Of a DNA stretch of 64,000 nucleotides, positions 47,417 to 55,552 are shown one piece after another. The translations under genes and the position numbers were made by a program. Each line of letters opens with the position of its first letter. The stretch's first letter is position 1. The stretch comes from Exiguobacterium sp. J17977 (GTDB lineage Bacteria > Bacillota > Bacilli > Exiguobacteriales > Exiguobacteriaceae): the NCBI RefSeq assembly GCF_018616375.1, contig NZ_JAEQBB010000001.1:310001-374000 (forward strand), given 5' to 3'. Below the pieces are notes generated by a model. That model searched no databases. It was not told the DNA's origin and saw only the letters and a list, made by a program, of their open reading frames with translations.

Positions 47417-48214
47417 ATGTTTAAATCCGCGAAAGCTATTCTTTCAGAACTGCAGTCGAGTAAGTATCTGATCATGCGTCTCGCGACGTATGAGACGAAG
47501 AGCAACTATTCAATGCAGTACCTCGGATTTTTATGGGAATTCGTCACGCCATTGCTGCAAATCGCAGTCTATTGGTTTGTATTTGGATTTGGTATTCGAA
47601 GCGGCAGGCCGATTGATGGCGTGCCGTTTCTGCCATGGCTCGTTGCGGGGATTGTCGTCTGGTTCTTTATTGCCGCGGCAATCACTTCTACGGCTCGGTC
47701 TGTCTATTCGAAGATTGGGTTAGTTTCCAAGATGAGCTTTCCAATCTCAACGATTCCTGCTTACGTCCTGTTATCGTTGTTTTATCGCCATGCCATTTTA
47801 GTGGCGGTATCCTTCGTGTTAATGTGGGCGTTCGGCTATCCGATGGGGCTCCATTCGCTATGGTTCATTTACTTGGCGATCAGTGCTCTTGCCTTACTTT
47901 ACTCGCTAGCGTTAATCACATCCGCACTGACGACCATCGTGCGCGACTTACAAAACTTACTGCAATCGCTCATGCGAATGCTCATGTACTTGACGCCGAT
48001 TTTTTGGGTTCCGACCGGCCGTCTCGCAGACATCCTTCAAGTCAATCCGCTCTATTATTTGATTGAAGGGTATCGTTCGATGTTCCTCGGCACCGATTGG
48101 CTCGCGAACAACTGGGCGTATGGTCTCTACTATTGGGCGATCGTGCTCGTCCTCTTCTTTGTTGGTTCGATGATCCATATGCGCTTCCGCCGTTATTTCA
48201 TCGATTACATTTGA
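47417..48214 (+). CDS. tagG: TagG/Wzm-like polysaccharide ABC exporter permease
   Basis: A 265-residue ABC-2 type permease with six membrane helices and an amphipathic N terminus: NYSMQYLGFLWEFVTPLLQI, PFLPWLVAGIVVWFF, SSNxGLVSKMSFP-type loop (SKIGLVSKMSFPISTIPAYV), and YLTPIFWVP. It carries undecaprenyl-linked polymer outward together with the ATPase encoded 10 nt downstream. It is closest in style to teichoic acid exporters (TagG/TarG). Confidence 0.88.
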   Translation: MFKSAKAILSELQSSKYLIMRLATYETKSNYSMQYLGFLWEFVTPLLQIAVYWFVFGFGIRSGRPIDGVPFLPWLVAGIVVWFFIAAAITSTARSVYSKIGLVSKMSFPISTIPAYVLLSLFYRHAILVAVSFVLMWAFGYPMGLHSLWFIYLAISALALLYSLALITSALTTIVRDLQNLLQSLMRMLMYLTPIFWVPTGRLADILQVNPLYYLIEGYRSMFLGTDWLANNWAYGLYYWAIVLVLFFVGSMIHMRFRRYFIDYI

Positions 48215-48224
48215 GGAGGCTACC

Positions 48225-49082
48225 ATGTATCAAGTTAAATTTGAGAACGTGTCAAAACGTTATACGTTATATAATAAGCCGACCGACAAATTGAAGGAGA
48301 TTTTCCTCAATAAAACGAACGGCAAGCAATTCTACGCACTCCGGAACGTCACGTTTGAAGTGCCGCCGGGTGAAGTCGTCGGCATCATCGGCATCAACGG
48401 GTCAGGGAAGTCGACAATGTCGAACCTGCTCGCGGATGTCATGCCGCCAACGCACGGTCAAATCGAACTGAAAGGCAAGACGGCGCTCATCGCGATCTCG
48501 TCTGGCCTGAACGGGAACTTGTCCGGGATGGAGAATATCGAATTGAAAGGGCTCATGCTCGGGATGACGAAACATGAGATTGCCGAGCTGACACCAGAAA
48601 TCATTGATTTCGCCGATATCGGTGACTTCATTCATCAACCGGTCAAGACGTATTCGAGTGGGATGAAATCGCGCCTCGGGTTTGCGATTTCCATCAACAT
48701 CGATCCGGACATCCTCGTCATCGATGAGGCGCTCTCGGTCGGTGACCAAACGTTCACCGACAAGTGTCTCGCCAAGATGAACGAGTTCAAGGATCAAGGC
48801 AAGACGATTTTCTTCATCAGCCACTCTGTGTCCCAAGTCCGACAGTTCTGTACGCTCGGACTTTGGCTCGAGTTCGGTGAGGTCCGTGAGTACGGACCGG
48901 TCGAAGAAGTCGCTCGTGAATACAATAAGTTTTTAAAATGGTTCCGTAACTTATCGAAAGATCAGCAAGACGCGTTCAAAGCGGATAAGTTGAAACGCCG
49001 GACAACCGTTGTCGAATCTACAGAGCTCGGCGAGACGTATATCTTGCCGCCGCTCACAGAAGAGGAGTTAGCGAATCGATGA
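48225..49082 (+). CDS. tagH: TagH/Wzt-like polysaccharide ABC exporter ATPase
   Basis: A 285-residue ATPase: Walker A GINGSGKST, an atypical signature YSSGMKSRLGFAISI as in polymer exporters, Walker B ILVIDEALSVGD, H-loop ISHSVSQV. It has the TagH-like N-terminal segment VSKRYTLYNKPTDKLKEIF. It lacks the long C-terminal extracellular part of B. subtilis TagH, having only a short tail after residue 235. It pairs with the permease just upstream; its stop overlaps the epimerase start by 4 nt. Confidence 0.88.
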   Translation: MYQVKFENVSKRYTLYNKPTDKLKEIFLNKTNGKQFYALRNVTFEVPPGEVVGIIGINGSGKSTMSNLLADVMPPTHGQIELKGKTALIAISSGLNGNLSGMENIELKGLMLGMTKHEIAELTPEIIDFADIGDFIHQPVKTYSSGMKSRLGFAISINIDPDILVIDEALSVGDQTFTDKCLAKMNEFKDQGKTIFFISHSVSQVRQFCTLGLWLEFGEVREYGPVEEVAREYNKFLKWFRNLSKDQQDAFKADKLKRRTTVVESTELGETYILPPLTEEELANR

Positions 49083-50185
49083 AAAAAGTAATGACTGTCT
49101 TCGGGACACGCCCAGAAGCGATTAAAATGGCACCACTCGTTCTTGAATTGAAGAAACGTGAAGGGGTCGAACCAATCGTCGTCGTCACGGCGCAGCACCG
49201 TCAAATGCTCGACCAAGTGCTCGAGTTGTTCGAAATCAAGCCAGACTACGATTTGGATATCATGAAAGACAAGCAAACGTTGTATGACGTGACGTCACGT
49301 GTCCTCAAAGGAATGGGCGAAGTCATCGCTGAAACGAAGCCGGACATCGTCCTCGTCCATGGTGACACGACGACGACATTCGCGGCCTCGCTCGCGGCGT
49401 TCTACAACCAAACTGCGGTTGGGCACGTCGAAGCCGGTCTTCGCACGTACAACAAGTACTCGCCATTCCCAGAAGAGATGAATCGTCAGCTCACGGGCGT
49501 CATGGCCGACCTTCACTTCGCACCGACGGAAACGTCGAAAGAAAACTTGCTACGTGAAGGCAAGCCGGAAGATAAAATCTTTGTCACCGGCAACACGGCA
49601 ATCGATGCACTCAAAACGACGGTCCGTGAGGACTACTCGAACGAGTTGCTCGATTCGATCCGTGAATCGGGACGTCGTCTCGTCTTGCTCACAGCCCACC
49701 GCCGCGAAAACCTCGGCGAGCCGATGCGCAACATGTTCCGCGCCGTACGTCGTTTGATTGAGAAGTATGACGATATCGAAGTCGTCTATCCGGTCCACAT
49801 GAACCCGGTCGTGCGCGAACTCGCCAACGAGATTTTGCACGATATCGACCGTGTCCACTTGATCGAACCGCTCGACGTCTTCGACTTCCATAACTATGCA
49901 TCGATTTCGCACTTGATCCTCACGGACTCGGGCGGCGTACAAGAAGAAGCACCGTCACTCGGTGTTCCAGTCCTCGTCCTTCGTGACACGACGGAACGTC
50001 CGGAAGGCGTGGCCGCAGGTACGTTGAAACTTGCCGGTGTCGAAGAGGAAGTCATCTTCGGTCTCGCTGACGAGCTTCTCTCAGACGAAGCCGCATACAA
50101 GTTGATGTCACAAGCCTCGAACCCATACGGTGACGGAGAAGCATCACGTCGCATCGTCGACGCCATTTTGGCAACCGATTTCTAA
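49079..50185 (+). CDS. mnaA: UDP-N-acetylglucosamine 2-epimerase (non-hydrolysing)
   Basis: A 368-residue GT-B-fold epimerase that converts UDP-GlcNAc to UDP-ManNAc. Landmarks are VFGTRPEAIKMAPLV, VTAQHRQMLDQVL, VHGDTTTTFAASLAAFY, HVEAGLRTYNKYSPFPEE, TAHRRENLG and the UDP-site GGVQEEAPSLGVPVLVLRD. It feeds the dehydrogenase encoded four genes earlier in the same cluster. The length is typical and all key residues are present. Confidence 0.93.
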   Translation: MKKVMTVFGTRPEAIKMAPLVLELKKREGVEPIVVVTAQHRQMLDQVLELFEIKPDYDLDIMKDKQTLYDVTSRVLKGMGEVIAETKPDIVLVHGDTTTTFAASLAAFYNQTAVGHVEAGLRTYNKYSPFPEEMNRQLTGVMADLHFAPTETSKENLLREGKPEDKIFVTGNTAIDALKTTVREDYSNELLDSIRESGRRLVLLTAHRRENLGEPMRNMFRAVRRLIEKYDDIEVVYPVHMNPVVRELANEILHDIDRVHLIEPLDVFDFHNYASISHLILTDSGGVQEEAPSLGVPVLVLRDTTERPEGVAAGTLKLAGVEEEVIFGLADELLSDEAAYKLMSQASNPYGDGEASRRIVDAILATDF

Positions 50186-50204
50186 TAATTTAATGTAAAA
50201 GAAT

Positions 50205-50240
50205 AAGAGTTGTCTCGTACACGCGTACGGCAACTCTTTT
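50205..50240 (+). terminator. Hairpin terminator (possibly partial)
   Basis: AAGAGTTG and CAACTCTT form the outer stem and CGTAC/GTACG an inner stem, followed by TTTTC. Only a short T-run follows, so some read-through into the next genes is likely. Confidence 0.6.
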
Positions 50241-50261
50241 CTTATAAACGGAGGAAACGAT

Positions 50262-50741
50262 ATGGCAGTCAAAAGAATCCGCCCTGCGATTTATCATTAT
50301 TATCCGCGAGGTTACCAGAAAGATCACTTACGGATGCGCGAAGAAGGGTATAAGACAGAGGTTACGTTCATGCCGGAGAGTGAGTCCGACTCGATTTACG
50401 TGCAACTGTTCGATTTGAAATTCGAGATTCCGCCGTCGCAAATGTTTTTGCCGGACGCGCAGATGGACCCTTGCCAGACGATTGGCCTCGATACGCATAT
50501 TCACGTGCTCAGTGACAAGACTGTGAAGCTCGAGATGTATTTCATGCAGTATACGAAGAAAGAACGCGTCTCGAATAAACGCTTCAAATTGACGCTCAAC
50601 CCGGGCGACAACCACATCGAGGAGTCAATCCCTCAAGTCGAAGGGGCGGAGTACTTCAAACTCTCTTACAAATATGTGATTGAGACGACGGAGCCGCAGA
50701 CGATTCGACTCGATGATTTGTATCTCTCGTTCGAGGAGTAA
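50262..50741 (+). CDS. Small beta-sandwich protein of the glycopolymer locus
   Basis: A 159-residue protein without signal peptide, rich in alternating strands (KTEVTFMPESESDSIYVQLF, KTVKLEMYFMQYTKKERV, YFKLSYKYVIETTEPQTIRL). It ends in LDDLYLSFEE, much like a carbohydrate-binding module. The strand order is similar to the sandwich repeats of the big CgeB-type protein and the amidotransferase-like protein. I recognise no family. It lies directly before the O-acetylation pair with a CGGAGGAAACG site and may bind the polymer. Confidence 0.65.
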   Translation: MAVKRIRPAIYHYYPRGYQKDHLRMREEGYKTEVTFMPESESDSIYVQLFDLKFEIPPSQMFLPDAQMDPCQTIGLDTHIHVLSDKTVKLEMYFMQYTKKERVSNKRFKLTLNPGDNHIEESIPQVEGAEYFKLSYKYVIETTEPQTIRLDDLYLSFEE

Positions 50742-50765
50742 TCTTGTAGGAAGGGACTAACTGAT

Positions 50766-52199
50766 ATGCTATTTAGTTCAACCGTCTTTTTATTTTATTT
50801 CTTGCCGATTGTACTCGGCTTGTACTTTATCTCGCCGCGTCCCATCAAAAACACGATTTTGCTCGTCGCGAGTCTGTTTTTCTACGCCTGGGGTGAACCG
50901 CGATTTGTGTTGATTATGCTCGCGTCGATTGCGATGAACTACGTCTTCGGACTGCTCGTCGACCGCGACCGGCATCATGAAAAGAAAATCAAGCTATGGA
51001 TGACACTCATGGTGCTCGGGAACCTTGGGATGCTTGGGGTATTCAAATATGCGAGCTTCTTCGTCGAGAACGTCAACAGTGTGCTCGGCTTCTCGCTGAA
51101 CGACCCGGAAATCCCGCTCCCGCTCGGCATCTCATTCTTCACGTTCCAAGCGATGAGTTACGTCATCGACGTGTATCGCAAGGATGGGCAAGTCCAGCGC
51201 AACATCTTTGACTTGGCGTTGTATGTCTCGTTCTTCCCGCAACTCATTGCCGGACCAATCGTCCGCTATCAAACGGTCGCCGATGAGATTGTCGACCGCC
51301 GCGAGACGATTGATGACTTCGTGTCTGGGATTCAGCGCTTCGTCATCGGTCTCGGAAAGAAAATGATTTTAGCGAACAGTGCCGGCTACGTCGCCGACCA
51401 GATTTTTGGCATGCCGGCAGGAGAGATGTCGACGACACTCGCCTGGATCGGGATTATCGCCTATTCACTCCAGATTTACTTCGATTTCTCAGGGTATTCA
51501 GATATGGCCATCGGGCTAGGGCGTATGTTCGGGTTCCACTTCTTAGAGAACTTTAACTACCCGTATATCTCTCGTTCTGTTTCGGAGTTTTGGCGCAGAT
51601 GGCATATGTCACTCGGTAGCTGGTTCCGTGACTACGTCTATATCCCGCTCGGCGGAAATCGCCAAGGCGAATGGAAGACGTACCGCAACTTGGCTGTCGT
51701 CTGGTTCTTGACTGGAATCTGGCACGGGGCTAGCTGGACGTTTATCGCCTGGGGTGTATACTATGGAGTATTCATCATGCTCGAACGTGCCTTCCTCGGG
51801 AAATGGCTGAAGGCGATGCCGTCATGGCTGTCGCTGTCATTCACGTTGTTCGTCGTCATCATCGGTTGGGTCTTCTTCCGAGCTGACGATTTCCCGTATG
51901 CGATTGCTTATTTGCAGACGATGTTCGGCCTTCACGGCGGACCGCTGTTCGATCAACAAGCGCTCTACTACTTGGTCCAATATGGAGTCGTGCTCTTGGT
52001 CGCCATCATTGCGGCCACGCCGATTCCACGCATCGTCGTCGGGAAGTTCTTGAGTCAAGAACTCGATGACACGAAAACGACGGCGACCCGCCGAATCGTC
52101 GGGCTCGTCCGGGTGAGCGGTGTGCTCGTGCTCTTCTTCTTGTCGATTTCCTATATCGTGTCGAGCACGTTCAATCCGTTCATCTACTTCCGCTTCTAA
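50766..52199 (+). CDS. MBOAT O-acyltransferase (AlgI/PatA-like)
   Basis: A 477-residue membrane-bound O-acyltransferase with about eleven helices: MLFSSTVFLFYFLPIVLGLY, LPLGISFFTFQAMSYVIDVY, SYSDMAIGLGRMFG-type motif (FSGYSDMAIGLGRMFGF), FWRRWHMSLGSWFRDYVYIP and the catalytic His in WFLTGIWHGASWTF. It moves acetyl groups across the membrane for transfer to a surface glycan. The partner is the DHHW protein encoded next. PatA proteins of Bacillus acetylate the secondary cell-wall polymer in this way. Confidence 0.9.
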   Translation: MLFSSTVFLFYFLPIVLGLYFISPRPIKNTILLVASLFFYAWGEPRFVLIMLASIAMNYVFGLLVDRDRHHEKKIKLWMTLMVLGNLGMLGVFKYASFFVENVNSVLGFSLNDPEIPLPLGISFFTFQAMSYVIDVYRKDGQVQRNIFDLALYVSFFPQLIAGPIVRYQTVADEIVDRRETIDDFVSGIQRFVIGLGKKMILANSAGYVADQIFGMPAGEMSTTLAWIGIIAYSLQIYFDFSGYSDMAIGLGRMFGFHFLENFNYPYISRSVSEFWRRWHMSLGSWFRDYVYIPLGGNRQGEWKTYRNLAVVWFLTGIWHGASWTFIAWGVYYGVFIMLERAFLGKWLKAMPSWLSLSFTLFVVIIGWVFFRADDFPYAIAYLQTMFGLHGGPLFDQQALYYLVQYGVVLLVAIIAATPIPRIVVGKFLSQELDDTKTTATRRIVGLVRVSGVLVLFFLSISYIVSSTFNPFIYFRF

Positions 52200-52214
52200 A
52201 GAGAAAGGAGCAAT

Positions 52215-53459
52215 ATGATGCAGAAGCCATTAGATTCTAGAAAACCTAGCCCGCGGCCGATTGAGAAAAAGCCGAAAGGGCTCGAACAATCCTGGTTTGC
52301 CGATTTTCTGTTGCTCGGTGTCTTTCTAGGCGTGCTCTTTCTCGGACTGGCCACGTATTGGTTCGGTCAAGATCGGGAAGTGTCGGTGCTAGAAGGGCGT
52401 GAACTGGCGCAACAACCGGAAGCCTCGGTCAGTGCCGTGCGGGATGGTTCGTATATGGAGGAGTTTGAAAGCTACTCGAGCGACCAAGTGTTCCAACGTG
52501 ACCGTTGGATGGGTCTGCAGGCGGGCTTCCAAAAGAACGTCTTCCAACAAAAAATCAATAACGGGGTGCTCGCCCTCGACAATGGCGTGCTCATCGGTCC
52601 GGATGAGCCCGTACGCGGGTTCGATAACATGAAGCGTCTGTTCCCTGAGTTCGGGGCCACGATGCAAGAACAGGATGTCCCGGTCTACTTCGCGTCCGCG
52701 CCGAGTAAGCCGGTCCATGCGGCGCAAAACGAGATGATTCCGGACTACGTCATCAGCGGCGACTTAGAGAGCCGCGGTAATCTTCATGACGCGGTCGAAG
52801 GAGCCGACTTTGAGCTCATCGACCTCGGGGAGACACTCTTTGAGCAGCCGATGGAAGACATCTATTTCTATAACGATCACCATTGGAACGTCCAAGGGGC
52901 CTTCCTTGGGTATCAGCAAATCATCGAACGGCTCCAACAAGACTATGAGGACATCCCGAAATTAGAGGCGTCCGACATGGAGACGTTCAAAATCGATCAG
53001 CCTTACTACGGCTCTTACGCGCGTGAGATTTCCCTCCCGTATGTCGAGAAGCTCGACTACTTGGAATGGATGGAACCGAAAGACGGTTTCACGACCGAGG
53101 TATGCCGGAACGGGGATGATTGCGGTCATTCGGTCATCGCCCGCGAGGAAGCGGAAGAGACGAACCGATTCGCTGATTTCTATAAAGTGTTCATGAAAGA
53201 CAACTATGGACAGTTGCGCATCGAGCAGAAAGATCCGGTCAATGACTTGCACGTGCTCGTCTTGAAGGATTCGTACGCCAACCCGGTGCTCGGCTTCCTC
53301 GGGGAGTCATTCGGGACGGTATCGGCGATTGACGTCCGCTACGCGGAAGGCAAAGTCGATATCACGGACTACGTCGAAGAGAACGATGTCGACCTCGTCT
53401 TGTTCATGCATAACGATCGCATCTCCGGGATGTCTGGGGATTATGAAGATTCGTTTTAA
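52215..53459 (+). CDS. DHHW/AlgX-like acetyltransferase partner
   Basis: A 414-residue membrane-anchored extracellular protein: one helix (residues about 28-50), then an SGNH-type domain with the DHHW signature in YFYNDHHWNVQGAF and the nucleophile-type Ser in VLVLKDSYANPVLGF, as in AlgX/AlgJ and DltD-like partners. It would take the acetyl group from the MBOAT protein and place it on the polymer outside the membrane. Cys residues in EVCRNGDDCGH may form a small disulfide loop. It starts 15 nt after the MBOAT stop. Confidence 0.85.
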   Translation: MMQKPLDSRKPSPRPIEKKPKGLEQSWFADFLLLGVFLGVLFLGLATYWFGQDREVSVLEGRELAQQPEASVSAVRDGSYMEEFESYSSDQVFQRDRWMGLQAGFQKNVFQQKINNGVLALDNGVLIGPDEPVRGFDNMKRLFPEFGATMQEQDVPVYFASAPSKPVHAAQNEMIPDYVISGDLESRGNLHDAVEGADFELIDLGETLFEQPMEDIYFYNDHHWNVQGAFLGYQQIIERLQQDYEDIPKLEASDMETFKIDQPYYGSYAREISLPYVEKLDYLEWMEPKDGFTTEVCRNGDDCGHSVIAREEAEETNRFADFYKVFMKDNYGQLRIEQKDPVNDLHVLVLKDSYANPVLGFLGESFGTVSAIDVRYAEGKVDITDYVEENDVDLVLFMHNDRISGMSGDYEDSF

Positions 53460-53498
53460 CGTTGTACAGCCACTCCATTTATGAAAGGAAAGAATTGA

Positions 53499-54911
53499 AT
53501 GAGGATTTTGTTACCTGTCTTTTTCCACTCGGCGATGGGTGGGCTGCACTTACACATTTTAGCGTCGGTACGCCATTTACGAAACAATGGGCACGACATC
53601 ACGGTCGTCTCGAAGCCGGGGCCGTTCGCGGATGAAGTTCGTTCGCTCGGCGGGACCGTCATCGAAACGGATTATACGAACGAGAACGTCCAAGACGTGA
53701 TCGAGCAGTTGATTGAACTGCCATTCGACGTCGTCTATGCGCACCCGTTCAACTCGCGTCAGCTCGGTGTAGCGGTCGCAGAAGCGAAAGATATCCCGTT
53801 CGTTCTCGTCATCCATGGCATGTATCATGACGACATTGACCAGTACCACACGAGTATCTCAAAAGTGATTGCCGTGTCTGACAAGATTGCGGAATATCTG
53901 GTTGAGCATTGTCCGGCAATCGCACCGAAAGTAGAAGTGATTTTAAACGGGGTATCGGACTTGTTCCAACCAAAAAAACCAGCGCGTCAAAAAGAACGTC
54001 TGGTGGGAATGTTCTCATCCCGGATTGACCCGGATAAGTTGTTCATCTTAGATGTCTTTTTAGACGGATTGAAAGATGAACGCGTTCAGCAGATGCCGAT
54101 TGATTGGTATGTCATCGGGGACGGAACGCAGCGTGAGAAGTACGAGACCCGCTATAAAGAGACCGTCGAGGGGACAAACCAAAACATCAAATGGCTCGGC
54201 TGGCTTAGCCAAGAAGAGCTACCAGAGACCATGGGCGAGGCTGACTTCGTTATCGCCCCAGGTCGAGCAGCACTCGAAGCAATGGCTGTCGGAAAGCCAA
54301 CGATTGCGGTTGGGAGTAAAGGCTATCACGGCTTGATTACCCCAGAGTCATGGCGTGACGCTGCTAAAATCAACTTCGGCGGTATCGGAAAGAAGTACGA
54401 CGGCTATAAGAGCGGCTCGATTGGTGATGAAATCGAACGCTTACAGGATGAGACATATCGTGATAAACTCGCAGCATTCTCAGCCGAACTAGTTGACCAA
54501 GAGTTTAGAGACGTCGTACCGCAGACACGCCTCGAACAATTGCTTCAAGAAGTGATTGCACAAGGTGGACCAGAAATCGATGTGGAAGCGATGTATCCGT
54601 ACAGCCGCTTCGAACAGCTCAACTATTACCGAGCTGCTCAACTGTTAGAAGGGAAGCTCGATAAGAAAGAAGCCCTTCGTAAACAAACGAAAGAAGAACG
54701 CGATCAAGCCCGGAAGAACACGAACCAAGTGAAACGTGACTTGATTGCGGCGAACCGTTCAAATCGTGACAAGGACAAACAAGTGAAAGCCCTTGAAGCT
54801 GCGGTAAACCAACTTGATTCTGAAAAAGAGCGTTTGGCTCAAGAAGTCGAGACGTTGAAGCAACAACTCGACAAAGCCAAATCACATCCGATTGGAAAGT
54901 TCTTTATGTAA
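53499..54911 (+). CDS. GT4 glycosyltransferase with C-terminal coiled coil
   Basis: A 470-residue protein. Residues about 1-340 are a GT-B glycosyltransferase: N-terminal loop HSAMGGLHLHIL, acceptor domain with AHPFNSRQLG, VILNGVSDLF and the nucleotide-sugar site APGRAALEAMAVGKPTIAVG. Residues about 385-460 are a long charged coiled coil (KEERDQARKNTNQVKRDLIA and onward), ending in a hydrophobic-basic tail SHPIGKFFM that recalls membrane-touching ends of other wall-polymer transferases. The second half is AT-richer than the neighbours. It ends with a terminator. Confidence 0.82.
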   Translation: MRILLPVFFHSAMGGLHLHILASVRHLRNNGHDITVVSKPGPFADEVRSLGGTVIETDYTNENVQDVIEQLIELPFDVVYAHPFNSRQLGVAVAEAKDIPFVLVIHGMYHDDIDQYHTSISKVIAVSDKIAEYLVEHCPAIAPKVEVILNGVSDLFQPKKPARQKERLVGMFSSRIDPDKLFILDVFLDGLKDERVQQMPIDWYVIGDGTQREKYETRYKETVEGTNQNIKWLGWLSQEELPETMGEADFVIAPGRAALEAMAVGKPTIAVGSKGYHGLITPESWRDAAKINFGGIGKKYDGYKSGSIGDEIERLQDETYRDKLAAFSAELVDQEFRDVVPQTRLEQLLQEVIAQGGPEIDVEAMYPYSRFEQLNYYRAAQLLEGKLDKKEALRKQTKEERDQARKNTNQVKRDLIAANRSNRDKDKQVKALEAAVNQLDSEKERLAQEVETLKQQLDKAKSHPIGKFFM

Positions 54912-54929
54912 GACGACTGAAACATATCC

Positions 54930-54960
54930 AGGACCGGTGGAAATTCCATCGGTCCTTTCT
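54930..54960 (+). terminator. Intrinsic terminator of the glycopolymer locus
   Basis: AGGACCG and CGGTCCT pair with further inner pairing, followed by TTTCTC, 19 nt after the last glycosyltransferase stop. Confidence 0.75.
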
Positions 54961-55013
54961 CGTCCCTCAATTCTAAAAAGATTGCTATAATCATGTCGAG
55001 GCAGGTGAGAGTG

Positions 55014-55517
55014 ATGAAACGACGAACCGCCGACGGGACGTATCGGTACGTCCTCGTCCTCGGCGCCAAAGTGAATGGCATTCAACCGTCCCGTGCTTTG
55101 TTGCACCGGATTGAGGCGGCCGCTTCCTATGCGAAACGGTATCCGTACGTCGAACTGATTGCTAGCGGGGGACAAGGTCCAGATGAAGGGATGGCCGAAG
55201 CAGACGTCATTGCCCGGGAATTAATGGCCCGAGGGATTGACGAGACCCGCATCCATATCGAGGCGGAGTCGACGTCGACGGTGGAGAACTTTCAGTTGAG
55301 CCGCTCGATTTGGGACGGCGAGCCGGGGCTGACCATCGTCACGAACGACTTTCACGTCAGACGGGCCCGACTCGTCGGGCGGCTATATTTTGGGCTCTCG
55401 ACCGACGCGCTTTACGCGAAGACGCCGACGGCCACGAAGCTGAAATACGTCGTCCGCGAACAGCTGGCGTACGTGAAACTGTTCATCAACTATATGCGTT
55501 GGAAATGGCGCCAATGA
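55014..55517 (+). CDS. YdcF/DUF218 family protein
   Basis: A 167-residue protein of the ElyC/SanA/YdcF group: VLVLGAKVNGIQPSRALLHR, ELIASGGQGPDEGMAEADVI, ARELMARGIDETRIHIEAES, STVENF and TIVTNDFHVRRARLVGRLYF. The family is tied to envelope and peptidoglycan maintenance but the reaction is not established. Start ATG 55014 is preferred: a consensus -10 TATAAT (54986-54991) would start transcription after an in-frame ATG at 54993, and AGGTGA precedes 55014. Confidence 0.85.
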   Translation: MKRRTADGTYRYVLVLGAKVNGIQPSRALLHRIEAAASYAKRYPYVELIASGGQGPDEGMAEADVIARELMARGIDETRIHIEAESTSTVENFQLSRSIWDGEPGLTIVTNDFHVRRARLVGRLYFGLSTDALYAKTPTATKLKYVVREQLAYVKLFINYMRWKWRQ

Positions 55518-55518
55518 C

Positions 55519-55549
55519 AAAAGGGACTTCATCGCGAAGTCCCTTTTTG
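55519..55549. terminator. Bidirectional intrinsic terminator
   Basis: AAAAGGGACTTC and GAAGTCCCTTTT form a 12-bp stem with a 5-nt loop between the convergent YdcF-like and chromate transporter genes. Confidence 0.88.
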
Positions 55550-55552
55550 ATG

